A stretch of 64,000 nt of DNA from Modestobacter sp. DSM 44400. GTDB lineage: Bacteria; Actinomycetota; Actinomycetes; Mycobacteriales; Geodermatophilaceae. The translations under genes were made by a program, and so were the position numbers. The stretch spans positions 1-64,000 of the forward strand of contig NZ_FNOZ01000004.1 of assembly GCF_900107175.1 (NCBI RefSeq). The letters are read 5' to 3'. Shown piece by piece: positions 34,871-43,151 of this stretch. The notes under the pieces are model-generated. The model did not search any database. It was given only the letters and a program-made list of their open reading frames with translations, and had not been told where the DNA came from. How positions within the stretch are numbered: position 1 is the stretch's first letter; each line of letters begins with the position of its first letter.

Positions 34871-36061
34871 TCACACCGCGCCGGCGATCTCGGGGACGGT
34901 GCCGTCCACCGAGCGGCGCAGCGCCGCGTGCAGCGAGGCCGGGGTGAGGACGCCGAGGAACCGGTCGCCGTCGAGCACCGCGACCCAGCCGGCCTCCAGC
35001 TGCAGCATGGTCGAGAACGCCGCCTTCAGGCTCGCGTCCACCGGGACCCAGGCCTCCATCCGCTTGCCGGCCCCGTACACGGTGCCCGCCCCGGCGGCGC
35101 GGTCGGCGGAGATCCAGCCGTGCAGATGCTGCTGGTCGTCCAGGACGACGGCCCACCGGGCGCCGGCCCGTTCCATCGAGGCTCGGACGTCGGCCAGGCC
35201 GTCGTCCACGTGCGCCACCGGCGGGTGCTCGAGGTCGTCGGGGTCGATGCCGGTGACGGCCAGCCGCTTGAGCCCGCGGTCGGCGCCGACGAAGTCGGCC
35301 ACGAACGGCGTCGCCGGGGTGCCCAGCAGGTCGGCGGGCGGCGCGAACTGCTCGACGGTGCCGCCCTCGCTCATCACGGCGATCCGGTCGCCGAGCCGCA
35401 CGGCCTCCTCGATGTCGTGGGTGACGAACACGATCGTCTTGCGCACCGTGTCCTGCAGGCGCAGGAACTCCGTCTGCAACCGCTCCCGCACCACCGGGTC
35501 GACGGCTGAGAACGGCTCGTCCATCAACAGCACCGCGGGGTCGGCGGCCAGGGCCCGGGCGACCCCCGCGCGCTGGCGCTGCCCGCCGGAGAGCTGATGC
35601 GGGTAGCGGTCGCCGAAGGTGGCCGGGTCCAGCCCGACCAGGGTGAGCAGCTCCTCGACCCGGTCCTGGGTGCGCTTCTTGTCCCAGCCCACCAGGCGCG
35701 GCACCGTCGCCACGTTGCGGCGGACGCTCTGGTGCGGGAACAGGCCGACGTTCTGGATGACGTAGCCGATCCGCCGGCGCAGCTGCACCGGGTCCACCCG
35801 GGTCACGTCGTCCTCGCCGAGCAGGATGCGCCCCGTGGTCGGCTCGATGATCCGGTTGATCATCTTCATGGTGGTGGTCTTGCCGCAGCCGGACGGGCCG
35901 ACCAGCACGCTGAGCTCGCCCGCGGCGAAGGTGAGGTCCAACTCCCGGACGCCGATCGTGCCGTCGGGGTAGGTCTTGCTGACGCCATCCAGCCGGATCT
36001 CCTCCGCGCCGGAGGAACCCGACGCGGTGGTGCGGTGTCCTGCGGGCGGGTTAGCGTCCAC
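34871..36061 (-). CDS. Glycine betaine/choline-type ABC transporter ATP-binding protein with CBS domains
   Basis: A 396-residue OpuA/OpuC-type ATPase from GTG 36061: Walker A LVGPSGCGKTTTMKMIN, Q-loop GYVIQNVGLFPHQSV, signature HQLSGGQRQRAGVARAL, Walker B AVLLMDEPFSAVDPVV and H-loop VFVTHDIEEAVRLGD. After about residue 275 two weak CBS repeats follow (SMERAGARWAVVLDD..., LQLEAGWVAVLDGDRFLGVL), which in OpuA sense ionic strength. It is divergent from the two permease genes with only 26 bp between starts; promoters must therefore overlap coding sequence. Confidence 0.92.
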   Translation of the reverse strand: MDANPPAGHRTTASGSSGAEEIRLDGVSKTYPDGTIGVRELDLTFAAGELSVLVGPSGCGKTTTMKMINRIIEPTTGRILLGEDDVTRVDPVQLRRRIGYVIQNVGLFPHQSVRRNVATVPRLVGWDKKRTQDRVEELLTLVGLDPATFGDRYPHQLSGGQRQRAGVARALAADPAVLLMDEPFSAVDPVVRERLQTEFLRLQDTVRKTIVFVTHDIEEAVRLGDRIAVMSEGGTVEQFAPPADLLGTPATPFVADFVGADRGLKRLAVTGIDPDDLEHPPVAHVDDGLADVRASMERAGARWAVVLDDQQHLHGWISADRAAGAGTVYGAGKRMEAWVPVDASLKAAFSTMLQLEAGWVAVLDGDRFLGVLTPASLHAALRRSVDGTVPEIAGAV

Positions 36062-36087
36062 GGTGTGGCCTCCCTGGGAAACGCCCG

Positions 36088-36786
36088 GTGCTGAGCGCGG
36101 CGAGCGACGGCGTGCTCGCGGTGGATGCGGCGCCGAACCCGTGGTTCGACCCGTCGTACGTGACGCGGAACTGGCACACCATTGTGGGGTTGCTCGGTGA
36201 GCATGTCCGCCTGACCGTCGGCGCGGTCGTCCTGGGAGCCCTCATCGCGCTGCCGTTGGCGCTGCTGGCGCGGCGCAGCCGCTACCTCGCCGGTCCGGTT
36301 CTCGGGCTGTCGACGCTGATCTACACGATCCCGTCCCTGGCGATGTTCGCCTTCCTGGCCCCGATCACCCGGTTGTCGGCGACGACGGTGCTGATCGGGC
36401 TGGTGCTGTACTCGCTGGTGATCCTGGTGCGCAACTTCCTGGCCGGCCTGCAGGCGGTGCCGGCCGACGTCCGGGAGGCCGCGCGGGGGATGGGTTACGG
36501 GCCCGGCCGCCTGTTGTGGCAGGTCGACCTGCCGCTCGCGCTGCCCTCGATGATGGCCGGACTGCGGATCGCCACCGTCTCCACCGTCGCGTTGGTCACC
36601 GTGGGCGTGATCGTCGGCCATGGCGGGCTCGGGCAGTTGATCACGGGGGGCTTCGCCGCGAACTTCTACCGGGCCGAGATCGTCACCGGCTCGGTCGGCT
36701 GCGTGCTGCTCGCGTTGCTGGCCGATCTGCTGTTGGCCGGCGTGGAACGGCTGCTGACGCCGTGGAGCCGGCGGGCCGCGGCATGA
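36088..36786 (+). CDS. Compatible-solute ABC transporter permease 1 (Opu type)
   Basis: A 232-residue inner-membrane permease with about six helices. The BPD-type signature is EAARGMGYGPGRLLWQVDLP, and the beginning (WFDPSYVTRNWHTIVGLLGEH) resembles OpuCB/ProW-like subunits. It forms the channel with the second permease. The ATGA overlap at 36783 links it to permease 2. The gene starts at GTG 36088. Confidence 0.9.
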   Translation: MLSAASDGVLAVDAAPNPWFDPSYVTRNWHTIVGLLGEHVRLTVGAVVLGALIALPLALLARRSRYLAGPVLGLSTLIYTIPSLAMFAFLAPITRLSATTVLIGLVLYSLVILVRNFLAGLQAVPADVREAARGMGYGPGRLLWQVDLPLALPSMMAGLRIATVSTVALVTVGVIVGHGGLGQLITGGFAANFYRAEIVTGSVGCVLLALLADLLLAGVERLLTPWSRRAAA

Positions 36787-37517
36787 GGGTGTGGCAGGGG
36801 GCGGTCGTCTACCTCAACGACCCGTTCAACTGGACCCGGGCCAACGGCATCCTGGACCTGCTCGTCCAGCACGTGACCATCTCGGCGGTCGCCGTGCTGG
36901 CGGCCATGGTCATCGCCATCCCGATCGGGGTGCTGCTGGGTCACACCGGGCGCGGCGGCGGGTTTCCGGTGGCGCTGTCCAACGTCTCGCGGGCAGTACC
37001 GACGCTGGCGCTGCTCACCCTCTTCGCGGTCACCCCGATCGGCTTCGGCCCCAGGGCGACGACGATCGCGCTGGCCGTGTTCGCCATCCCGCCCATCCTG
37101 ACCAACACCTACGTGGGCTTCCGCGGGGTCGACCGGGATGTCGTCGAGGCTTCGCGGGCGATGGGGCTCAGCGAACGCCAGGTGATCGTGCAGGCCGAGT
37201 TGCCGCTCGCCGCGCCGCTGCTCATGACCGGCGTGCGCACGGCGGCGGTGCAGGTGGTGGCGACCGCGACGCTGGCGGCGCTGGTGGCCGGCGGTGGGCT
37301 GGGCCGGATCATCAACCTCGGGTTCGGCCAGCAGGACTACGGGGTCGTGCTGGCCGGCGCGATCCTGGTGGCCGCCCTCGCGGTGCTGACCGAACTCGTG
37401 CTCTCCGTCGCGTCCTGGGCACTGAGTCCGGGGGAGAAGCGGTTGCCCGTCCTCCACGGGCGTTCCGCCCCGGCCGCCGGGCCAGATCACCGGGCTGTCG
37501 GAGTCGCCCCGCTGTGA
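36783..37517 (+). CDS. Compatible-solute ABC transporter permease 2 (Opu type)
   Basis: A 244-residue permease with NDPFNWTRANGILDLLVQHV at the start and the coupling loop EASRAMGLSERQVIVQAELP, typical of OpuBB/OpuCD subunits. It pairs with the upstream permease as a heterodimer. The C-terminal ~25 residues are hydrophilic. A 144-bp spacer precedes the binding-protein gene; that spacer may hold a processing or extra promoter element, though I see no clear one. Confidence 0.9.
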   Translation: MRVWQGAVVYLNDPFNWTRANGILDLLVQHVTISAVAVLAAMVIAIPIGVLLGHTGRGGGFPVALSNVSRAVPTLALLTLFAVTPIGFGPRATTIALAVFAIPPILTNTYVGFRGVDRDVVEASRAMGLSERQVIVQAELPLAAPLLMTGVRTAAVQVVATATLAALVAGGGLGRIINLGFGQQDYGVVLAGAILVAALAVLTELVLSVASWALSPGEKRLPVLHGRSAPAAGPDHRAVGVAPL

Positions 37518-37661
37518 GCCTCCGGTAACGGATCGGGAACGCCTGGCCATCTCGGTTGCGTAGCGGCTGTTCCCCAGGTTCAGTTGGGCCCCGCGGGACA
37601 CCTCCCGCCAGACACGCGTGCCGCCGTCCGACGGTTGCACGGGACACAGAAGGCGAGCCCC

Positions 37662-38681
37662 ATGCGGTTGCGTGCCCGAACCCTCCTCACCCCCCTGGCC
37701 CTCACCGCGGTACTGGCGACTGCCGCCTGCGGGGACTCCGGTTCCTCCGGCACCGGCGGGGCTGCCGCCAACGGCTCCGCCTCGGGCGACGCTTGCGTCC
37801 CGGTCGCCGGGGACCAACTGGTCGTCCTGGACGACGACCAGCACCTGCAGAACGCCGACAACGTCATCCCGGCAGTCAACGCTGCCGCGGCTGCGGCCAA
37901 CCCGGCGCTGCTGCCCACCCTCAACAAGGTCTCCGAGGTGCTCACCACCGACGACCTCGTGCGGATGAACGCCGCGGTCGACGTGCAGCGGCAGAGCGCC
38001 GAGGACGTCGCGGCGGCCTACGTGGCCGACAAGGGCCTGGCCCCGGGGGTCTCCGGCGGTAGCGGGCCGATCGTCGTGGGCGGCACCTCGACGTTCACCG
38101 AGTCCCTGGTCCTGGCCAACGTCTACGCCGACGTGCTCGACGCCGCCGGCTTCGACGCCACCGTGCAGGGCGTCGGCAACCGGGAGCTGTACCTGCCGGC
38201 GCTCGAACGCGGGGAGATCCAGGTGTTCCCGGAGTACCTCTCCACGGTGACCGAGTTCATCAACAAGCAGCCCGAGGTCAACGGCCCCGACGCCGAGCCC
38301 GTCGCCTCCGGTGACGTGGACGCCACGGTGGCCGCACTCGAGCCGCTGGCGGACAAGGTCGGCCTGGTCTTCGGGACGCCGTCCGAGGCCACCGACCAGA
38401 ACGCCTTCGCCGTCACGAAGGCGTTCGCCGACCAGCTGGACATCAGCACGCTCTCCGAGCTGGCCGACGCCTGCGGTGACGGGTCGCTGACCCTGGCCGG
38501 TCCGACCGAGTGCCCGACCCGGCCGTTCTGTCAGCCCGGGTTGGAAGACACCTACGGCCTGCAGTTCGCCGGCTTCACGCCGACCGACACCGGTGGCCCG
38601 CTGACCAAGACCGCGATCCAGCAGGGCGACGTCTCCATCGGCCTGGTCTTCAGCTCCGACGGGGCCCTCGCCCAAGGCTGA
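37662..38681 (+). CDS. Opu/ProX-type substrate-binding lipoprotein with circularly permuted domain order
   Basis: A 339-residue lipoprotein (lipobox ATAAC, Cys23). Residues ~50-127 (LVVLDDDQHLQNADN..., LNKVSEVLTTDDLVRMNAAVD..., AAYVADKGL) correspond to the segment that normally ends ProX/OpuBC proteins. After a Gly/Ser linker (~128-134) comes what is normally the mature N-terminus (IVVGGTSTFTESLVLANVYAD) and the middle (NRELYLPALERGEIQVFPEY; TECPTRPFCQPGLEDTYGL). The protein stops at IGLVFSSDGALAQG, exactly where the canonical fold would continue with the moved segment. Circular permutation is inferred from motif order; ligand is probably a quaternary amine such as glycine betaine. It is the last gene of the transporter cluster. 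Confidence 0.85.
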   Translation: MRLRARTLLTPLALTAVLATAACGDSGSSGTGGAAANGSASGDACVPVAGDQLVVLDDDQHLQNADNVIPAVNAAAAAANPALLPTLNKVSEVLTTDDLVRMNAAVDVQRQSAEDVAAAYVADKGLAPGVSGGSGPIVVGGTSTFTESLVLANVYADVLDAAGFDATVQGVGNRELYLPALERGEIQVFPEYLSTVTEFINKQPEVNGPDAEPVASGDVDATVAALEPLADKVGLVFGTPSEATDQNAFAVTKAFADQLDISTLSELADACGDGSLTLAGPTECPTRPFCQPGLEDTYGLQFAGFTPTDTGGPLTKTAIQQGDVSIGLVFSSDGALAQG

Positions 38682-38733
38682 TCCATCCACCACCGGTGTC
38701 GGACCGGAACGGCTGCGCCGTGCTGACGAGCAC
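38681..38733 (+). repeat. Dispersed ~50-bp repeat, copy B
   Basis: ATCCATCCACCACCGGTGTC and the following GGACCGGAACGGCTGCGCCG begin at the last base of the binding-protein stop codon. About 45 of 52 positions match copy A in inverse orientation. Confidence 0.75.
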
Positions 38734-38750
38734 TTCGGAGTGGGCCTGCG

Positions 38751-38791
38751 GCCCCACCTGACGAATGGCTCCGCGATTCGTCAGGTGGGGC
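38751..38791. terminator. Strong bidirectional terminator hairpin
   Basis: GCCCCACCTGACGAAT (38751-38766) and ATTCGTCAGGTGGGGC (38776-38791) form a perfect 16-bp stem with a 9-base loop between convergent genes. The segment CTCCGCGAT-CCGTC-GGG just after it is a partial third copy of the stem-loop sequence. No T-run is present, as is common in this GC-rich group. Confidence 0.75.
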
Positions 38792-38812
38792 TCCGCGATC
38801 CGTCGGGCGGGG

Positions 38813-39421
38813 TCAGTACCAGCCGCCGGGAGGCAGCTGCTCCCCGGCGTCGACCACTGCGTCGATCCGGTTGCCCTCCTGGGCCAGCGGGCAGGACCAG
38901 CGCGGGTCGTAGGTGCACGACGGGTGGTAGGCGAAGTTGAGGTCGACCACCAGGCGACCGCCGTCCCCGCCCAGATCGGCGCCTTTGATGGTGTCGAGCA
39001 GGTAGCGCCCGCCGCCGTAGGTCGTCGTCCCGGCGCTGCCATCGCGCAGCGGCAGGAACACCCCGCCGCCGTAGCCGCCGAGCCACCAGACGTCCAGGCG
39101 GCCGAGCTCGCCCAGCGTCACCCGGCCCAGCCGGTCCATCGCGACCACGCCGTCGTCGGCGGTCGGCAGCTGCAGCCGCAACGGTGCCACGTCGGTGTCG
39201 ACCGCGGCGACGAAGCGCAGTGAGGGGTCGTAGGGCGCCATCGGGAGGCCGGTGAAGGCTGCGCGCGCAGCGTCGTCCAACGGTGAGTCGGGATGGTCGC
39301 CGGCCAGGGCGTCGCGCCCGGAGCGCCAGGCCTGCCAGCCCTTCTCGGGGTCGGCGGCAGCCCGCGCCCCGGCGTAGAGCGTGAACACCTGGCGGCGCCA
39401 GTCGAGCAGGGACAGCGTCAT
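38813..39421 (-). CDS. DUF1684 family protein
   Basis: A 202-residue cytosolic protein. DWRRQVFTLYAGARAAADPE at the start, GGGRYLLDTIKGADLG and LVVDLNFAYHPSCTYDPRWS are hallmarks of DUF1684, conserved in actinobacteria and other bacteria with unknown function (the F-A-Y-x-P-S-C-x-Y-x-x-R-W-x-C-P motif may bind metal). It ends just after the strong terminator hairpin and appears to be transcribed alone. Confidence 0.85.
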   Translation of the reverse strand: MTLSLLDWRRQVFTLYAGARAAADPEKGWQAWRSGRDALAGDHPDSPLDDAARAAFTGLPMAPYDPSLRFVAAVDTDVAPLRLQLPTADDGVVAMDRLGRVTLGELGRLDVWWLGGYGGGVFLPLRDGSAGTTTYGGGRYLLDTIKGADLGGDGGRLVVDLNFAYHPSCTYDPRWSCPLAQEGNRIDAVVDAGEQLPPGGWY

Positions 39422-39615
39422 CCGGTCACCCTGTCACGACCGCGGACGGGCGGCCCGGCCCCCGGGGGCAGCGGGTCGCGGAGCTGCGGCGGCAACCCGG
39501 GCGCGGGCGCTCCGCCCCGTTAGCTAGGCCCTGTGGCAGGTCGTCGGGACGGCAGCACCGCTGGTCCCGTCGCCGTCCCGGGGGGCCGCCGCGCCGACCA
39601 GGCGACGATCCGCGC

Positions 39616-40220
39616 GTGCTGGACGGCCGCACCACCGACGGCGAGCGGTGGAGCACCACCACGTGGGAGGCGACCCCCGGGGGGAGCTCGCGCCTCGAGC
39701 GGGCCGACGACCGGCCGAATGCCGCGCCGAGGGGGAGGCAGCGGACCGGCACTGGGGACGACGAGCCGGTCCGGCTGGTCGCCTATCCGCCGAAGTCGCC
39801 GATCGAGTGGCTGGCCGACCGGTCGCTGGTCGCCCGGGACACGCTGGCCCCGGTACCCACTCCGCAGCGCAAGCCGCAGCCGCAGCGGCTGCGCCCGGCG
39901 GCCCCCCGCCGCCGGCGCCCCGGCAGAACCGGCACCGGATCGGCCTGGACGACGGGCAGGCGCCCCGCCGGCACCGTCGCGCCGCCGAGCCCGAGGACGA
40001 CCGTCGGGTGGCCGACGCCCCGCCGGTCCTGCCGCCGGACCCCGCGCCGGTCGTCGAGTCGTCCTGGACGGCCGAGGAGACCCCCGCGTGGGCACCGGAG
40101 GAGCCGGCGTGGAAGCGGGCGGATCCGGCAGCGGAGGAGCCGCCGTCCTGGGGCTGGGCCGGCTCACCGGACCTGGCCGACCGCGACGACCTCCCTGCCC
40201 GGGTGCTCGGCCGGAACTAG
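39616..40220 (+). pseudogene. Hypothetical acidic protein, frameshifted
   Basis: From GTG 39616 the first ~95 codons (LDGRTTDGERWSTTTWEATP..., KSPIEWLADRSLVARDTLAP) read as plausible coding sequence, then degenerate into Arg/Pro-rich text. The other frame takes over after the C-run near 39901-39907 and continues to 40220 with WTAEETPAWAPEEPAWKRAD and GWAGSPDLADRDDLPARVLG. A one-base deletion (or sequencing error) in the C/G-rich run would explain this. Restored length is about 200 residues; no family is recognised. It is probably lineage-specific. Confidence 0.5.
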
Positions 40221-40296
40221 CCGGGCGTACTGGACGGCCTCGTTCCCGGGACCCGCGGCGCGCGGAGCGGGTCGTGGGGAGGAACGAGGTCCTTCC

Positions 40297-41049
40297 TCAG
40301 ATGGGCCCGCGGGCCAGCGCGCCGCCGTCCAGGGTGAGCGTCTGGCCGGTCACCCAGCTGGCGCCGTCACCCAGCAGGTAGGCCGCGGCCTCGCCGATGT
40401 CCTCCGGGGTGCCCAGCCGGCCGGCCGGGTACTGCCGGGCCAGCGCGTCCTCGCGGCCGGTGAACAGCGCCTCGGCGAAGCGGGTCTTCACGACCGCCGG
40501 GGCCACGGCATTCACCCGGACCCTCGGGCCCAGCTCGACCGCCAACTGGGTGGTCAGGTTGATCAGCGCGGCCTTGCTGACGCCGTAGGCCGCGATCCCC
40601 TCGCTGGACTTCAGCCCGGCGACCGAGGCGACGATCAGCACCGAACCGCCGTGCTCGGACATCCAGGCCCGCCAGGCGGCCTGCACCAGCCCCAGGCTTG
40701 CGACGACGTTGGTGTCCATGATCTTCGAGACGGCGTCCAGCGGAGCGTCCATCAGCGGGCCGTACACCGGGTTGATCCCGACGTTGCCGACCAGCACGTC
40801 CAGGGAGCCGAAGACCTCGACGGCGGTTCGGACGGCCTCGGCGCGGTGCTCGGCGTCCGCGGCGTTGCCCGCCACGGCGACAGCCTTCTCCGGGCCGCCC
40901 AGGGCCTCGACCGCCTCGGCGAGCGCCTCGGGCTTGCGGGCGGTGACGACCACGCGCGCCCCCCGGTCCACCAGCGCCTGTGCGATCGCCAGCCCGATGC
41001 CCCGGCTGGCGCCGGTGACCAGTGCAGTGCGTCCCTCGAACGAGCCCAC
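40297..41049 (-). CDS. Short-chain dehydrogenase/reductase (FabG-like)
   Basis: A 250-residue classical SDR from GTG 41049 (GGAGG upstream): cofactor motif TALVTGASRGIGLAIAQAL, NVGINP (in place of NAG), catalytic Ser in GSVLIVASVAG, Tyr-Lys in AAYGVSKAALINLT, and the C-terminal GDGASWVTGQTLTLDGG. The Arg in TARKPEAL after beta2 suggests NADP(H). The substrate is unknown. It is the last gene of the block inserted between the folate and pantothenate genes. Confidence 0.9.
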   Translation of the reverse strand: MGSFEGRTALVTGASRGIGLAIAQALVDRGARVVVTARKPEALAEAVEALGGPEKAVAVAGNAADAEHRAEAVRTAVEVFGSLDVLVGNVGINPVYGPLMDAPLDAVSKIMDTNVVASLGLVQAAWRAWMSEHGGSVLIVASVAGLKSSEGIAAYGVSKAALINLTTQLAVELGPRVRVNAVAPAVVKTRFAEALFTGREDALARQYPAGRLGTPEDIGEAAAYLLGDGASWVTGQTLTLDGGALARGPI

Positions 41050-41352
41050 CGGTTGCCTCCGCTCCTGCCGGCCGTGGTGCCGGCGGGCACAAGGTAACCG
41101 GCGCCGTCGGGCGGCCGACGGCGCGCCCGGGTGAGTCAGGACACAACCCTGGGACGTTGCAGCCGCGGGGAGCTGGTTCCACACTTGCCACTGGCGTGTC
41201 ACCTGCGTGACACACCCGTGGCGGACGGCGTCCGGCCGGGTGGTTGCAGCAGGGGGAGCGCCAACCGCACGACCTGCTCCGGTCCACGACGACGTGGGCC
41301 GGCTTACCCGAGTCCGGTACCCGCGAGGGACTGGAACGAGAGGTGCAACGGG
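41050..41352. promoter_or_regulatory. Divergent control region with 18-bp dyad
   Basis: A 303-bp gap between the divergent SDR and DUF2520 genes. It contains GTGTCACCTGCGTGACAC (41196-41213), a perfect inverted repeat with 7-bp arms and a 4-bp centre, a good size for an HTH dimer operator. No convincing sigma-70 -10/-35 pair is seen. Otherwise the region appears non-coding. Confidence 0.4.
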
Positions 41353-42282
41353 ATGCCTGATCGTCCCCTGCCCGCCGGGCTGCCCCCGGCCGCCGCGGCC
41401 CCCGCCCGGCTCCGCGTCGGCGTCATCGGTGCCGGCCGGGTCGGCTCCGTGCTGGGTGCGGCCCTCGCCGCCGCCGGCCACGACGTGGTCGCCGCCGCCG
41501 GCCTGTCCACCGCCTCCGCCGACCGCGCCGCCCGGTTGCTGCCCGGCGTGCCGCTGCTGCCCGCCGACGAGGTCGTCGCCGTCAGCGACCTGGTCGTGCT
41601 GGCCGTTCCCGACGACACCCTCGCCGGGCTCGTCACCGGGCTGGCCGAGACCGGCGCCTGGCGCCGCGGCCAGCTGGCCTTCCACACCTCCGGCGCCCAC
41701 GGCCTCGCCGTGCTCGCGCCGGCCGAGCGGGCCGGCGTCCTCTGCCTGGCGCTGCACCCGGCGATGACCTTCTCTGGTGGCCCGGAGGACGTCGCCCGGC
41801 TGGTCGCGGCGCCCTTCGGCGTCAGCAGCCACCCCGAGCACCGGGTCGTCGCCGAGGCGCTCGTGTTGGAGATGGGCGGGGAGCCGTTCTGGCTGGCCGA
41901 GGCCGACCGACGCCTCTACCACGCCGCGCTGGTCACCGGCGCCAACCACCTGGTCACGCTGGTCTCCGAGGCCGCGGACCTGCTGCGCACCGCGGGGGTC
42001 GAGAACCCGGCCCGCGTGCTGGGCCCGCTGCTGTCTGCCGCACTGGACAACGGGCTCCGCCGCGGTGACCGGGCGCTCACCGGGCCGGTCAGCCGCGGGG
42101 ATGCCGGCACCGTTCGCGACCACCTGGAGACCCTTGCCGACCGCGCGCCGGACGCCGTCCCGGCCTATGTGGCGATGGCCCAGCGCACCACCGAGCGCGC
42201 GCTGGCCACCGGTCGGCTGCGTGCCCAGGAGGGTGCGCCGCTGCTGGAGTTGCTGCGGAACGCCTCCCAGGCGGCCCGGTGA
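41353..42282 (+). CDS. Rossmann-like/DUF2520 oxidoreductase-type protein
   Basis: A 309-residue protein: NAD(P)-type Rossmann start LRVGVIGAGRVGSVLGAALA, then HTSGAHGLAVL and ALHPAMTFSG, and the DUF2520 helical C-terminus (FWLAEADRRLYHAALVTGAN). It resembles ketopantoate reductase/P5C reductase folds and precedes panC in nearly all actinobacteria (Rv3603c). A role as a pantothenate-pathway reductase has been suggested by location only. GTGA overlap with panC. Confidence 0.88.
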   Translation: MPDRPLPAGLPPAAAAPARLRVGVIGAGRVGSVLGAALAAAGHDVVAAAGLSTASADRAARLLPGVPLLPADEVVAVSDLVVLAVPDDTLAGLVTGLAETGAWRRGQLAFHTSGAHGLAVLAPAERAGVLCLALHPAMTFSGGPEDVARLVAAPFGVSSHPEHRVVAEALVLEMGGEPFWLAEADRRLYHAALVTGANHLVTLVSEAADLLRTAGVENPARVLGPLLSAALDNGLRRGDRALTGPVSRGDAGTVRDHLETLADRAPDAVPAYVAMAQRTTERALATGRLRAQEGAPLLELLRNASQAAR

Positions 42283-43151
42283 CCGGCATCCTGCACGCTC
42301 CGGCCGTGGCCGAGACCGTCGACGAACTGCGCGAGCTGCGCGCCCAGCTCCCTGCACCCGTCGTGCTGGTGCCCACGATGGGCGCCCTGCACGAGGGGCA
42401 CCGCAGCCTCGTCCGGGCGGCGAAGGCCCGCGGGGGCAGCGTCGTGGTCTCGGTCTTCGTGAACCCGACGCAGTTCGCGCCCGGTGAGGACTTCGACCGC
42501 TATCCCCGCACCTGGGACGGCGACCTGGCCGCGCTGGCCGCCGCGGGCGCCGACCTGGTGTTCCACCCCGGCCTGGACGACATCTACCCGCCGGGCTCCC
42601 TCGGGGTCACGGTGCACCCGGGCCTGCTGGGGTCGGTGCTGGAGGGCGCCGTCCGGCCAGGCCACTTCGCCGGCGTGCTCACCGTGGTCGCGAAGCTGTT
42701 CGGCCTGGTCCGCCCGGACGTCGCCGTCTTCGGTGAGAAGGATTACCAGCAGCTGACGCTGGTCCGGGCGATGTCCCGGGAGCTCGCGCTGGGCGTGGAG
42801 GTGGTCGGCGTCCCGACCGTGCGCGAGGACGACGGCATGGCACTGTCCTCCCGCAACCGCTACCTCTCACCCGCGGAGCGCTCGGCCGCGGCCGCGATCT
42901 CGGCTGCCCTGCGCGCCGGCGCCCACGCCGGGCCGCGCGGCGCTGACGCCGTCCTGACCGCAGCCCGGGAAGTGTTGGCCGGCACCCCCGAGCTGGTGCC
43001 GGACTACCTGGAACTGACCGACCCCGACCTGGGCCCGGCGCCGTCCGCCGGACCCGCCCGGCTGCTGGTCGCCGTACGCGCCGGCAGCACCCGACTCATC
43101 GACAACCTCGCCCTGACGCTGCACGACTCCGAGCTGGGGAGCCCCGAATGA
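42279..43151 (+). CDS. panC: Pantothenate synthetase
   Basis: A 290-residue enzyme joining pantoate and beta-alanine with [23 protein letters not shown] contains the HxGH-type site, [20 protein letters not shown] and [15 protein letters not shown] follow, and [15 protein letters not shown] holds the KMSKS-like motif. Length is normal. GTG start overlaps DUF2520; the stop overlaps panD (ATGA). Confidence 0.96.
   Translation: MTGILHAPAVAETVDELRELRAQLPAPVVLVPTMGALHEGHRSLVRAAKARGGSVVVSVFVNPTQFAPGEDFDRYPRTWDGDLAALAAAGADLVFHPGLDDIYPPGSLGVTVHPGLLGSVLEGAVRPGHFAGVLTVVAKLFGLVRPDVAVFGEKDYQQLTLVRAMSRELALGVEVVGVPTVREDDGMALSSRNRYLSPAERSAAAAISAALRAGAHAGPRGADAVLTAAREVLAGTPELVPDYLELTDPDLGPAPSAGPARLLVAVRAGSTRLIDNLALTLHDSELGSPE

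Noticed and set aside
41022-41210. Small gene in the SDR-DUF2520 gap
   Set aside because: No ribosome-binding site, overlaps the SDR start, and composition is not coding-like.
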